From JBCBWG01 sp039039985 (GTDB taxonomy: Bacteria; Pseudomonadota; Alphaproteobacteria; Rhizobiales; Hyphomicrobiaceae), in assembly GCA_039039985.1 (NCBI GenBank), contig JBCCOV010000002.1:1-64000 (forward strand): a stretch of DNA of 64,000 bases. Direction: 5' to 3'. The position numbers and the translations under genes are program-made. The notes under the pieces were generated by a model, which was not told the origin of the DNA, made no database searches, and was given only the letters and a program-made list of their open reading frames with translations. The stretch's first letter is position 1. Every line of letters begins with the position of its first letter. Shown here one piece after another: positions 1-10,100 of this stretch.

Positions 1-741
1 GCCAACACCGAGCGCGATCAAGGAATAGCCCCAGAATTCCAAAAGTATATAAGCGAGGTAGAGCCAAGTCTCCCAGGGCGTATCGAGCCGCCATTTCCCA
101 GATGGGCCTGCCATACCCAGCTGATATAACTCGGCAAAGAAGAACTTCATCGCGTAGCCGAGCGAGATCAAAAAAATGCAATCGATGAAATGGCGGAAGC
201 CCGGATAGGTGCGCGCCCGATCGGCTACCTTCAGATGGTCCTGGTAGGAACCAATCGGCCCGGCCATCACCATGAAGAACGGCATGATGTATCCGGCCAG
301 TGCGAGCGGATTCATCAGCCGCGCCCCATCGAATACAGCGAACACGCAATCCCATAGTCGTAAGCCCAGATAGCTAATACCGAGAATGAGGAACAGACGG
401 ACCGCAGTCACGCCGTCCTCGCGCAACCCGGCAGCCAATGCAGCCTCGATGTCGGAAAGGAATGTGACACTGAGGACAAGCGCTATCAGGCCGTAGAACG
501 TACCAAGCTTCACCACCTTGTTTTTGGAAGCGATAACGCCGCTGTGCTTTGCCGCGGCGAGTGCAAACCAGAGACCGAACGTCAGCAGCGCAGCGATCGC
601 CGCCATTCGCCCTCCGAAGAGCAGCCCAAGCGCGACAAGGTTTAACCCGCCAAAAACGGTCGGAAACCAGCGTTGTGGAATCGGTGCTAGCGCGATGTAA
701 AATCCGGCGACAATCAACACGAATATAGAGCTGCTGTACAT
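1..741 (-). CDS. MBOAT-family O-acyltransferase (3' end outside window)
   Basis: Partial gene: 247 codons from an ATG at 741, open to the first base. The protein is very hydrophobic. Residues about 121-165 read as the MBOAT signature region of AlgI-like acyltransferases (GISYLGLRLWD, then FFMVMAGPIGSY at 155-166), and FWGYSLIALGVG at the visible end matches the family's 'GYS-iA-G' segment. The catalytic His expected further on lies outside the window. MBOAT enzymes move acyl groups across or at the inner membrane onto polysaccharides or lipids. It is the last visible gene of the minus-strand ACP/FkbH operon, 16 bp after the methyltransferase, so the acyl donor may be made by those genes (inference). 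Confidence 0.82.
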   Translation of the reverse strand, partial: MYSSSIFVLIVAGFYIALAPIPQRWFPTVFGGLNLVALGLLFGGRMAAIAALLTFGLWFALAAAKHSGVIASKNKVVKLGTFYGLIALVLSVTFLSDIEAALAAGLREDGVTAVRLFLILGISYLGLRLWDCVFAVFDGARLMNPLALAGYIMPFFMVMAGPIGSYQDHLKVADRARTYPGFRHFIDCIFLISLGYAMKFFFAELYQLGMAGPSGKWRLDTPWETWLYLAYILLEFWGYSLIALGVG

Positions 742-757
742 CGTTCCGCGTTGTCCG

Positions 758-1819
758 TCAGTGCGATTTGCGTCCAATAGCAATGCAAGTAATCGTCAGC
801 CGGTCTTTGATGCAGCGCTCAAGAGAATAGCCGGTCATCGGGAACAGAGCGCTGGCTGCAATTTCGTAGCCTGCTTCCCGCATGAGAGCGGTCATCTCTT
901 CTGGCTTGTCGATGAGATAGAGATGGTCCGGCGCCGGGCTGTTCGCTGGCATGTTGACCAGGATGAGACCGCCCGGTTTCAGCGCCGGCCGCAGCGCTCT
1001 CAATGCTGCAAGCGGATCCTCAAGATGCTCGAGTAGCTCGCTAACCACAATGCTGTCGAAGCTCTCCGCCGCGCTGCGCGCCTGCATCATGTCCTGGCAT
1101 ACGAGTGTCACATCGTCGGCGATGCCGATCGTTTCCAGTGTGCGCCGTGTCGCCTCGATCGAACTCGGGCTGACATCCCATGCCTCAATGCGGCCGTGAC
1201 GACCGTGGGTGGCAGTTAAGTGTAAAAGCGCGCCGTGGCCCGGTCCGATCTCCAGGTGCGCAAAACCGTCCGGCAGCATTGGCAGGAAAGTCGTGCGATA
1301 GAAGTGCAGAGCACGAGCATGATTACTCCAGAAGATGCCAGAGAGAAGCAGCCCGTTCATGTACTTCTCCATGACGGCGGGCTGTGAATAGACGTCACGT
1401 AGCGCTTCCGCGAACGTCGAGCGCTCATAACGGCCGTGCCTGCGAAAATGCAGCTCGGCCTCAAGGATCATGTTTTCGCAGAAGTAGCGATACCCCTCGC
1501 AGACCGGACCGAGGCCGCCGAAGTGATGTTCCGCAATCTGCGTCACGATCAACGCCTGTTCTTCGACCTCTGCCATGACGTCTGCTGGCTGATTACCGAG
1601 GCTCGTGGCAATCGCCGGCTCGTGCCCGGGCCAGACGGCAAGCTGGTGAGCGATCACATGCTGCAGGGCCGGGTAGGCCGAGTTGTCGAGTTCCGAAACG
1701 GAGCGGTACCGCTTGATTTCCCATGCATCGATCATTGCGCGATCAGGCCTTATGTCGTGAGGGTCAGCCGGCCGGATTCGGGCGGCAGTGCAAAAGCGTC
1801 GATCAAGCGTTTCATGCAA
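758..1819 (-). CDS. SAM-dependent methyltransferase of the FkbH/ACP operon
   Basis: Class I methyltransferase, 353 aa from a TTG start that overlaps the end of the FkbH-like gene. SAM-binding motif I is EIGPGHG (190-196), followed by the acidic DVSP (215-218), VSELLEHLEDP (259-269) and KPGGLILVNMP (281-291). The N-terminal 180 residues are a helical cap of unknown role. An ATG at 1735 is an alternative start; neither start has a strong Shine-Dalgarno. In methoxymalonyl-ACP pathways an O-methyltransferase acts on the FkbH product, so methylation of an ACP-bound C3 unit is the natural guess, but substrate specificity cannot be read from sequence. It could equally act on the sugar. Confidence 0.8.
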   Translation of the reverse strand: MHETLDRRFCTAARIRPADPHDIRPDRAMIDAWEIKRYRSVSELDNSAYPALQHVIAHQLAVWPGHEPAIATSLGNQPADVMAEVEEQALIVTQIAEHHFGGLGPVCEGYRYFCENMILEAELHFRRHGRYERSTFAEALRDVYSQPAVMEKYMNGLLLSGIFWSNHARALHFYRTTFLPMLPDGFAHLEIGPGHGALLHLTATHGRHGRIEAWDVSPSSIEATRRTLETIGIADDVTLVCQDMMQARSAAESFDSIVVSELLEHLEDPLAALRALRPALKPGGLILVNMPANSPAPDHLYLIDKPEEMTALMREAGYEIAASALFPMTGYSLERCIKDRLTITCIAIGRKSH

Positions 1820-3713
1820 CGGTGTCTAGCTCGACCGACGCTTCATGGCGGTGAACGACGAAGGGAAGCGAGCGCCGTTTCGTATTGCTGAGCGACAAGT
1901 CCCATTCGGTGACGCCATTGCCGTCCTCGCTCACCTTTAAGAACCCCAGCCGAGCGTACAGGTCAGCGACCATGCCGTTCTTTGCTGTCGGAACATAACG
2001 GCCGCGCAATGCCGTCGCGCCGCGCAGACGGGCTTCGTCGGCCAGCGTCTCGCACATCGCGTCCTCAACCCGACGGCCGAGGACGCGGCAACTCATCAGC
2101 CATGTGTCGACTTCGCAGACCGTGCCATTGATGCGGCCGATCACAACGGTGATCAGGCCATTATCACCGAAGCGGTCAACAAGGCGCGCTTGCAGCGTGA
2201 TCACGCCTGGATCGGCGGCGAACGCCTCGATCTCCGACTGCACATAGCGCTTGGTCGTGAGATTAAACTGGTTGGTCTTGTTGACGAGCTGGGTCACGCG
2301 GGGAATTGCCAGCTGATCAAAGCCGCCAACGTGAAGTTGCATTCTCAGTCGATCGAGGAATTCGTCGAGGTTGCGCGCGGCGCCTGCAATTTCCTGGCGG
2401 TGAGAGTTGGCATGGTATTGCTCCGCCCGCTTGCGATCGTCCACTGAAAACGACACGGCCTCGAAGTACCCGGCATTAAGGACGGTGACGGGGTAAAGCG
2501 AGGGATCGACGGGCAGCTCTGGAACGGCGACACCCGGAAGTTCTTCGCGAACCTGGGCCCGCTCCGCTGGATTGTCGTCAACAAAGACGAGTGCATCGGT
2601 GCCGATGTTCAGTGTCTTCGCGATCGTCTCCAGATTCGTCGCCTTGTCGGTCCAGTTCGCGACAAACGCGGAGACATGGTCTTCCTTCAGCAGCATGTCG
2701 GGATGCTTGCGAAAGGGCAGCCGAGCGTTGTCCTCGTCGTTCTTGGAACAGATCGCAAGCAGGACGCCACGATCGCGCAAAGCGAGTGCCATTCGCTGCA
2801 CCTCAAGGTGCGCCTCGCCGGCTGGATCGCCTTGCCCGAGCCGGATGCCCTCCAGCCCCTCGTCGCCGATGACACCGCCCCAGAGCGTGTTGTCCAGATC
2901 GAGGACGAGACATTTCCGCGACTTGCCGCGAAGCGCACCGACCAGTCTCCCCACCGCGTCAGCCAGAAGGGGAATCATCCGTGCCGAACAAGACAGCTTG
3001 TATAGGTTCCACTGCTTCGGATCGTGCCAGGTTTGCGTCCCGACGGCTGCCGCCAGGGCTTCGATATCGAGAATGTAGTCACTTCGCGTACGAGCAATCT
3101 CGACGAGGCGAGAGTTGAATGCGGCAATGGCGTTTCGCAGTGAACCATGGTGCATCCGGTCAAACGAGCCGAACAGTGGTTCCGGTGGGCAGGACAGCGT
3201 CGGAAAGATAACGGGTGTCGCGGTATGCTGTGCAAATCCATCACGGACCTGTTCGACGAGGGCAATCGCCGCATCCGCGTTCTCATCCTCGCTAAACGGC
3301 AAAGCCCGGTGATCCAGCCAGATAAGGACCGCGTCGAGTTCCGTCACGTTCATCGTTGAGGCCGGATTCAACGCCTCCTGCATGAGCTGGTCGTACTCGG
3401 CCTCGATGACCGCCAAATTGACGCCATGGCGTGCGGCCGACGCCGGCAGCGCCGTGGAGAACAAATTCGTCACCGACTGACCCACGACGCCAAGACGGAA
3501 GGGCGACAGCGGCGCAAGATTGGCTCCTTCGAAATTGAGGTGATCAATCGTTGCAGACAGTGCTGTCAGCTGGTTGGCGTTCAGGCGGGTCGAGGCGAGC
3601 GCGGCAATATCTGTTGCTGGATCGGCTGCGCCGTTACGCAATTGCCGGTTCCGGTCGCGGAAATCGCTGGCCGGCTCAATCAGCCAGGTCAGGTCCTGTA
3701 ATGCCAAGTTCAT
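1812..3713 (-). CDS. FkbH-like HAD-IIIC phosphatase/acyltransferase with C-terminal GNAT-like domain
   Basis: 633 aa from ATG 3713, chosen because GGAG sits 8 nt upstream; the frame stays open to 3830, but that would overlap the MaoC gene by about 100 bp. Order: an N-terminal SGNH-like region (about 1-250), a HAD domain opening with KCLVLDLDNTLWGGVIGDEG (catalytic DLDNT at 272-276), then SKNDE, HPDMLL and VFVDDNPAER, and a C-terminal GNAT-like region containing QLVNKTNQFNLTTKRY. This is the full FkbH family signature. Characterised FkbH-type enzymes dephosphorylate 1,3-bisphosphoglycerate and load a glyceryl unit on an ACP. The adjacent ACP fits that role. Confidence 0.9.
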   Translation of the reverse strand: MNLALQDLTWLIEPASDFRDRNRQLRNGAADPATDIAALASTRLNANQLTALSATIDHLNFEGANLAPLSPFRLGVVGQSVTNLFSTALPASAARHGVNLAVIEAEYDQLMQEALNPASTMNVTELDAVLIWLDHRALPFSEDENADAAIALVEQVRDGFAQHTATPVIFPTLSCPPEPLFGSFDRMHHGSLRNAIAAFNSRLVEIARTRSDYILDIEALAAAVGTQTWHDPKQWNLYKLSCSARMIPLLADAVGRLVGALRGKSRKCLVLDLDNTLWGGVIGDEGLEGIRLGQGDPAGEAHLEVQRMALALRDRGVLLAICSKNDEDNARLPFRKHPDMLLKEDHVSAFVANWTDKATNLETIAKTLNIGTDALVFVDDNPAERAQVREELPGVAVPELPVDPSLYPVTVLNAGYFEAVSFSVDDRKRAEQYHANSHRQEIAGAARNLDEFLDRLRMQLHVGGFDQLAIPRVTQLVNKTNQFNLTTKRYVQSEIEAFAADPGVITLQARLVDRFGDNGLITVVIGRINGTVCEVDTWLMSCRVLGRRVEDAMCETLADEARLRGATALRGRYVPTAKNGMVADLYARLGFLKVSEDGNGVTEWDLSLSNTKRRSLPFVVHRHEASVELDTVA

Positions 3714-3732
3714 CGCAATATCTCCGGAGTCT

Positions 3733-4218
3733 TCAGGCAATTGCTTCCAAAAGAATCTTCGATTCCGCCGAGCCAGTGGCGACAAGCTTGTCATCCGAAG
3801 ACGACTTACTTCCTTGCTTTGCCGCGGCATGGACCCGGAACTTTATCTTCACAGTGCGGGTCGCCTCCGATACATGCATCAACTCTCCCTCGAACCAGGC
3901 ATCCTCGCCGACGTAGAGAGGGTTGTTGAAATCAATCCGCCAACTTGTCGCCAGGCCCAAGTCGCCGGGAAGATGCATGCCCACAAGTTGCGAAAGGCGG
4001 GCAACCGTCAGCGCTCCGTACACAACCGGCTCGGCAAATCCGTTCGCTTTTGCAAAGCCGGCGTCCTTGTGGATCCGGCTTCGATCACCGGAGAGCGCCT
4101 CAAAGGCAGCCATATCTTCGTGTGAGATCGTGAAGGGGATTCTCACTGTCATGCCGACAGCGAGTTCGTGCCACTCGCGCACGACCGGCTCGCCGTTTGA
4201 CGCTGACGTGTTGATCAT
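3733..4218 (-). CDS. MaoC-like hydratase/dehydratase
   Basis: 161 aa, single hotdog domain. Residues about 35-80 carry the R-hydratase signature FEALSGDRSRIHKD...GFAEPVVYGAL, with the Asp and His of the catalytic dyad present; the usual Asn-Pro after the Asp is replaced by Ser-Arg. The start ATG overlaps the ACP stop (ATGA), which indicates translational coupling. MaoC proteins hydrate or dehydrate acyl-CoA or acyl-ACP thioesters. Here the neighbouring ACP suggests an ACP-bound C3 or C4 unit as substrate (inference). Confidence 0.85.
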   Translation of the reverse strand: MINTSASNGEPVVREWHELAVGMTVRIPFTISHEDMAAFEALSGDRSRIHKDAGFAKANGFAEPVVYGALTVARLSQLVGMHLPGDLGLATSWRIDFNNPLYVGEDAWFEGELMHVSEATRTVKIKFRVHAAAKQGSKSSSDDKLVATGSAESKILLEAIA

Positions 4219-4466
4219 TCCGAAGCACGGCTTTGGATGACGCGCACGAACTCACCAACGTTCTTTAGGCCCGCAACCTCTCCTGTTGAAAACTGGATGC
4301 GGAACTCCTCCTCGACTGCAACCACAAGGCGAATGTTCGACAGACTATCCCAGGCGGACACATCCGCTGCGGTCATCTCCTCATTCGGGGTCACGTCATC
4401 ATCGTCGAAGACATCGCGAAAAATAGGGGTGAGCCGCTCGTATATCTTGGTAGTTTCCAGCGCCAT
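4215..4466 (-). CDS. acyl carrier protein
   Basis: 83 aa acidic helical protein with the phosphopantetheine attachment motif DSLSNIRL, Ser41 being the modified residue. Size and motif match stand-alone type II ACPs. It is the first gene of the minus-strand operon with a MaoC hydratase, FkbH-like enzyme, methyltransferase and MBOAT acyltransferase, all overlapping or within 20 bp. It resembles the dedicated ACPs (FkbJ type) of glyceryl- and methoxymalonyl-ACP pathways rather than the fatty-acid AcpP, because there are no fab genes nearby. Confidence 0.9.
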   Translation of the reverse strand: MALETTKIYERLTPIFRDVFDDDDVTPNEEMTAADVSAWDSLSNIRLVVAVEEEFRIQFSTGEVAGLKNVGEFVRVIQSRASE

Positions 4467-5599
4467 TTGGGTCCCTGTCCGAGTTCGTCTGAGCTCCGAT
4501 GCTTCCCCTTGTTGCTACACTCTAGTTGTATCCAAATCATTCAATAACTGTTCGATGTCATCGCTATCCACTGATAATCCTCGGCAGCACTCGCCCATGC
4601 CGTGTTGTGGCCAATTGGCAACCAAGCAGGTCTGCCGCTCCCCTGCCGAACGCAAACGCGAGACGGCAATCATCGTCGAGCCAAGCGTGGGAAGTACCAA
4701 TTGTTATGAAATGCATCGACTCACGGGCAGTAGGGCGATGTGGCGCTATGGTGGGTGGCTGCAAGACAATCAGATCGGAGCGGAATCGAAGGCGGAGTTG
4801 TTAAGCGTGCAAGGCTCCGGTTCAACTCACACACAAGCCAACGCGACACAACGTTGGCCAGGCGACCAATTGACGAAGCGCTGCCCTGACGATCAGATTA
4901 CGACTACGACAAAGTCACTCGCTTCATGATCCCAAGCCATGTATGGCGATCTTGTTCGTTAGCGGCAGAGGTCTGCAACACCATCAGCACAGCTGAGGAC
5001 ATGACCGAGACGATCTACGAGCGGTACAAACGCACGAGCTGGCTTAGTCCAAAACAACGTCGTCCCGGCAAGACGCCGATCGCTAATCATACCACGTGTG
5101 GCAGTCCAACTGCTCCGCCCAGCAGCTTGAGAGCTTCAAGCCAGCAGTTGAAACTTATTGCTTAAGGTCCCCATAGCCTTGCTTACGCACGGTTCACTGC
5201 ATTCACTTGCACCGCGCGGGGGCGGTTGAAGGTGCAGGCCGCTGTCGTCACAGCCTTGCTGCAGTTCGTGTAAGCATGTGCCTCCAAATGGACCCGCGGC
5301 CTTCTGTGCAGCCCTCGGTTTGATGGATGTCGTAGAGGTATGCGTCGCGCGCCTCTTCGATCGGGCACCGGTCGGTGGATTCTCGGCGGCTATCCATGAA
5401 TTGCCACCTCAAGCTCTGCCAATCGATCCGGTCCTTCGTGTCACAAGGCAGATTGCAGCTTTGTTGCCAGGGTCCTTCAGGTTCAACTGGAACGCCTTAG
5501 ACCCGAATCAGTTAATAGGTGCCAGGAGTAGGTTGAGACGGTATTTGCCGCGCAGGATGTGCAGTAGGCGCAAAGAGCTAAGTGCCACTTGGATTGATA
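4467..5599. other. 1.1-kb intergenic region without a supported gene
   Basis: Region between the divergent ACP operon and the OPX gene, much longer than other gaps here. Short open frames exist on both strands (for example 4926-5165 and 5278 onward in a frame other than the OPX gene) but none shows a recognisable domain, good ribosome binding site or sensible composition. It must hold the promoters of both operons. I see no tRNA, no terminal inverted repeats and no TTGC-N5-GCAA site. It may contain a decayed gene. Confidence 0.5.
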
Positions 5600-6838
5600 A
5601 TGCTGCCGTCATTGCGACACGGGACTTTATTGCTTTGCGCCTTGGCCGCCGGCGCAGCAGGATGCGCGCGCATTGCGAATGTCGAACACCGTCAGACGGT
5701 GCTCTACGCACCCGAGCGCCAACCCGCCCGGTCTATCGACGCAAAGAGACTGCTTCGCCAAACGAGCTGGTCGGCCGGCGAGGCAGGATGCTCCATGTTT
5801 GACGACGACGACCGCAACAAGTGGCGCGGACAACGGCATCATCGCGCGCCGAGCGTCAGGCTCTCGCGCGGCGACGTCGTGAACATTCTCGTCTCTGATG
5901 GCGATGAGTTTAACGGCGATTACACGCTCGGCCCGAACGGCCGGGTCACACTGCCGTACATGGCGCCGGTTCGCGCCTCCGGCCTCACCGAACAGCAGCT
6001 CGCGCATCGCCTTCGCAATGCGCTTATCGCCAACAATCTGTTTCGACGGGGCTCCGTTCGCGTCGGTGTGCGCGTGGTCCGCTACGCGACAATCGCCGTC
6101 AGGGTTAGTGGCGCCGTATTCCAGCCGGGCGTCCATGCATTGAACGAGCCACGCGGCCAAAAAAACGAAACGGAACTTGTAACGTTGAAATCGGGCTTGC
6201 GGAAATATGGGGATTCAACGCTCCGCCGCACGCTCACAGCAGCGATCCGCGTCGCGCATGGAGCCAGGCCCGATGCCGATATCTCGCGCGTCCAACTGCT
6301 ACGCCGCGGCCGCGTGACAACCTTTGATGTTCGCGGCGCAATCACCGGCGACTTTGTTCCGGACCCAACACTGGAAGACGGAGACGAGGTTCACGTCCCC
6401 TCCAAGGGCTGCTTCCAGGCGGAACTCGTACGCCCGTCGCGGATTACACCGCGCGGGATTCGCATTTACATCTCGAAGATGCATTTCGCAGCCGACTCCA
6501 GATACGATGAGAAGATCCCCTATGGTTTGCGATTGCTGAATGCCGCGATTATGGCGAGCTGCATTGGCGGCACACTGCCGACGCGCGGCGATCGCGAAAT
6601 CGTTCTGGTCACCCGCAATCATGCCACGGGTGCAACCGAGGTGGTCCAGCGCAGTGTCGAACAACTGCTCCGCGCGAAGGATCGCGACGACATCAATCCG
6701 TTCTTGATGCCGGATGACGGCGTCGCCTGCTACGATAGTCCGCTGACCGAGGCGTCAGACTTCGCGACCATCGTAAACAACATCCTAAGTCCTGTTCGGA
6801 CGTACCAACGCGTGCGCCGACCAAACCAGACCGACTAG
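5600..6838 (+). CDS. outer-membrane polysaccharide export protein (OPX/Wza family), lipoprotein
   Basis: 412 aa from ATG 5600; an in-frame GTG at 5582 is possible. A lipoprotein signal peptide ends in GAAGC, making Cys22 the lipidated residue. A Poly_export domain follows (about 85-170: LSRGDVVNILVSDGDEFNGD, TLGPNGRVTLPYM, GLTEQQLAHRL), then SLBB-like segments around 180-300 (VSGAVFQPGVHALN; LEDGDEVHVPSKG). This is the normal layout of the outer-membrane pore partner of a Wzc/GumC-type protein, which is encoded at 10536. It exports the finished EPS. Confidence 0.88.
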   Translation: MLPSLRHGTLLLCALAAGAAGCARIANVEHRQTVLYAPERQPARSIDAKRLLRQTSWSAGEAGCSMFDDDDRNKWRGQRHHRAPSVRLSRGDVVNILVSDGDEFNGDYTLGPNGRVTLPYMAPVRASGLTEQQLAHRLRNALIANNLFRRGSVRVGVRVVRYATIAVRVSGAVFQPGVHALNEPRGQKNETELVTLKSGLRKYGDSTLRRTLTAAIRVAHGARPDADISRVQLLRRGRVTTFDVRGAITGDFVPDPTLEDGDEVHVPSKGCFQAELVRPSRITPRGIRIYISKMHFAADSRYDEKIPYGLRLLNAAIMASCIGGTLPTRGDREIVLVTRNHATGATEVVQRSVEQLLRAKDRDDINPFLMPDDGVACYDSPLTEASDFATIVNNILSPVRTYQRVRRPNQTD

Positions 6839-6974
6839 GTCATGTCCGCCATAGGCGCACGCACTCCGCTGGCCCACCCCCTTGTTCAATTCAGCGGTCC
6901 GGCCAGGAAGACCAAGACGACGGGTGTGGGAGGCGCCAGCGCAATCTGAAACGATCTCACGAGCAAGGCGAGGT

Positions 6975-6987
6975 TTGCATTCTGCAA
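6975..6987. promoter_or_regulatory. putative enhancer site 1 (TTGC-N5-GCAA) upstream of RTX gene
   Basis: Perfect inverted repeat TTGC-ATTCT-GCAA centred at 6981. It lies 116 bp upstream of the -12 element of the sigma54-like promoter at 7084-7097. Identical half-sites recur near the wecB-like gene and the sugar transferase. Proposed binding site of the NtrC-family regulator encoded at 17874-19289. Confidence 0.5.
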
Positions 6988-6995
6988 TTGCTGAA

Positions 6996-7008
6996 TTGCG
7001 GATTGCGA
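6996..7008. promoter_or_regulatory. putative enhancer site 2 (TTGC-N5-GCgA) upstream of RTX gene
   Basis: TTGC-GGATT-GCGA, 7 of 8 conserved bases, centred at 7002. It lies 21 bp (two helical turns) from site 1 and 95 bp upstream of the -12 element, the usual geometry for paired NtrC-type enhancer sites. Confidence 0.42.
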
Positions 7009-7082
7009 GAGCTTGTCAATCATTCAGCATGCAAACCAAGCTTAAAGCGCTGAATTTGCTTGGTTTTACTGATTGAGCCAAA

Positions 7083-7098
7083 CGGCCTGGGACTTGCC
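7083..7098 (+). promoter_or_regulatory. putative sigma54 promoter of the RTX gene
   Basis: CGGCCTG-GGAC-TTGCC: GG at 7084-7085 and GC at 7096-7097 separated by exactly 10 bp, matching the TGGCACG-N4-TTGCA consensus at both invariant dinucleotides. The predicted transcription start is near 7109, leaving a 5' leader of about 27 nt before ATG 7136. Confidence 0.5.
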
Positions 7099-7135
7099 TT
7101 ATCTCCTACAACCACTGCAACATGGGAGATGAGCA

Positions 7136-10100
7136 ATGGCAGCGAACCACCACGGCACCTCCGGAAGTGAAACGCTTCTCGGCGGATCTGGCGATGACAT
7201 TTTTTCGGCAAGCGGCGGCGAGGATCGCGTCTGGGGTGGAACTGGCGGCTACGATGTTCTGAAGCTGACGGGCGATGAGAAGTCCTACGCGATCCAGGAT
7301 AACGGCAACGGCAGCTATACGTTGACCGACCTGCGTGAGGGATCGCCAGACGGGACAATCGTGTTTCGCGCGATTGACGAACTCCAGTTCAGCGACGGCA
7401 ACACAACTCCGGACGCTTATCTCGCGGCGCGTGGTCACTATCAGTTTGGATCAGAAGGTAATGACGTTCTGCTTGGCACGACGGGCGACGACGTCTTCGT
7501 TGCGAGTGGCGGTTTCGACAAGGTGTGGGGCGGTACAGGGGGCACAGATACGCTCGTACTTTCCGGCCAGGTCAGTGACTACGAGTTGGTCAACAACGAC
7601 AATGGCAGCTATACGCTGCGCGACCTGCGCGCCGACGCGCCGGACGGCGAAATGGTTGTACGCGACATCGAGTTGTTCGAGTTCGAAGGCAAAACGCTTG
7701 AACTGGACGACGTTCTGGCGATCGCAAGCCCAACCAAGACCGGTACCGCCGGCGATGATAACGTCTTAGGCACGAAGGGCGACGACATCCTACAAGGCGG
7801 CGGCGGCAACGACCGCATTTGGGGTGGGGCTGCCGGCGAAGATGTTGCGATCTACTCAGGCAACCTTGACGACTATGCAATCTGGGATCGCGGCGACGGC
7901 AGCTATCTCGTCAAGGACCTGCGAGACGGCCAACCCGACGGTGAAGACATCGTACGCGATGTCGAGATCTTTGAATTTGCCGATCGCACCGCGACACTTG
8001 CTGAGTTCATAGAGGCCTATGTTCCGCCGCCATTTACGATCGTCAACGGCACCTCCGGCAATGACAACCTGATCGGCACGGAAGCCGACGACATTATGAA
8101 TGCCGGCGCAGGGAACGATCGTGTCTGGGGTGCGCAAGGCGGCACAGATATTCTCGTGCTGACGGGTGATTTAGCCGACTACGTTATCATCGACAACGAA
8201 ACAGGTGGCGCTTACACGTTCATCGACACGCGGGACGGCGCTCCGGACGGCACGAAGGTTGTTCGCGACATCGAGGTTATTCGTTTCGCTGACGGCGACG
8301 TTGCATGGGACAACCTCCTTGATAGCGCGCACTCAGAGGCCATAACCGAGTACTACGCCGGGACGGCTGCGACCGATTTCGTATCGGGCGCACACACGGA
8401 TGGCCTGTACGACGCACACGCCAACGACAAGATCGTCGGGAACGCCGAAACGGACTGGCTGCGCGGCGGCCCCGGAGACGACATACTGTTCGGCGACGAC
8501 CAAGCCTCCGGCGACGCAACAGCGCCGGTGCGCACGAGCTTTCCCGATACGGATCTTGCGCCGTTTGAGTTTGAGTCGGGCCTCTACCAGGTCATCAACG
8601 GTCAGCTCAACAAGCTGGACCCGGAGACCGGCGACTACGTTCAGATCGGCCGCGATCAGGAAAACTACAACGCGATCGGTCTCAACGATGCCGATGGCTA
8701 CGCCTATGGCATTGGCAGCCGGAAAACGGAGTATGAGGGCTTTCTCTTGCGGATTGGTGCGGACGGCGCAGTCGAACCCCTGGTTGGCGGATTCCCGTCA
8801 GTCGCTGCGGGGACATTTGCAGACGATGGCCGGCTTTACATGCGCACGGGAAGCTATCAACTGCGTGCGATCGATCCGGAGACGCTTGAAGTCGAGAGCA
8901 TTCAATTCACCGGAAGCAAACCGGGTGCGGTCCATGACCTGGTCTACATCGCCGATGATAGCGGCGGTCGGTTCCATGGTCTCTCAAAGCACGGGCAGCT
9001 CGTCACATACGATCTCGGTACCAATACGGTGAGCCAAGTCACGGTTGCCGATCTTGATGAAAAGGGCCCGTTTGGTGCCGGCTGGACATCAGCAGACGGC
9101 GGTCTCTACTTCTCCGACAACTCCACCGGCAACATCTACGGCATCTCCGGGATCGAGAATGACCAACCGCGCGCGGCATTGGTCGCAGTCGGTGGCACAT
9201 CATCCATCAACGATGGCTTCTCGTACAATGGCGCACCACTACCCGAGTTCATGCGGCCCGAGGGCGGTGACCATCTTCTCGGCGGTTCCGGCGAGGACGT
9301 GCTGGACGGTGGAAAGGGCAATGACTTCCTCGACGGTGGCGTTGGCGCCGACGTGTTGCGCGGCGGCGATGATCTCGACACCGCCGACTATACCCGCGCG
9401 GACGCCAGCGTAACCGCATCGCTGGCTACTGGCGGCTCAACCGGCGAAGCGGCCGGCGACACCTATCACAGCATCGAGCGTCTCGAAGGAAGCCACTTCG
9501 GCGATGTACTCGAAGGTGATGCCGGCGCCAACATCCTGCGCGGTCGCGCGGGTGACGACACCCTCAGCGGAGGCGACGGTGATGATCTCCTGCGCGGCGA
9601 CGGCGGTGCCGATGTCCTGGACGGCGGCGACGGTTTCGACACGGCAAGCTACTTCAGTGAAGAGCAAGGCGTGACCGTAAATCTCAACCTCGGCCTTGGC
9701 CAGTCGGGAGCCGCCGAGGGTGATACGCTTATCAGCGTCGAAGCAGTCGAAGGTTCTGATATCGGCAACGATCACCTGATCGGTTCACTCACCGAGGATC
9801 GTCTGTTCGGATTCGGTGGTGATGACCAAATCGAAGGACTGGGCGGCAACGATCGGATTCACGGCGGCGACGGTCAAGATGTGATCAATGGCGGCGACGG
9901 CAATGACTTCCTGATCGGCCAGAACGGCAATGACACCATTTCAGGCGGTGATGGTGCCGACAATGTCCAGGGTGGAACCGGAGCGGACAGTCTCTATGGC
10001 GCCGCAGGCGCGGACCGAATCTATGGCGGTGACGGCGACGATACGATTTTTGGTGGCGCTGGAGCCGACCATATGCGCGGTGGCGTCGGTTGGGATATCC

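Noticed and set aside
4926..5165. 79-codon plus-strand frame in the long intergenic region, first considered as a transposase remnant
   Set aside because: No catalytic motif, no terminal repeats and no recognisable similarity.
5278..5802. 174-codon open frame overlapping the start of the OPX gene
   Set aside because: No domain or ribosome binding site; its 3' part runs inside the well-supported OPX gene in another frame.
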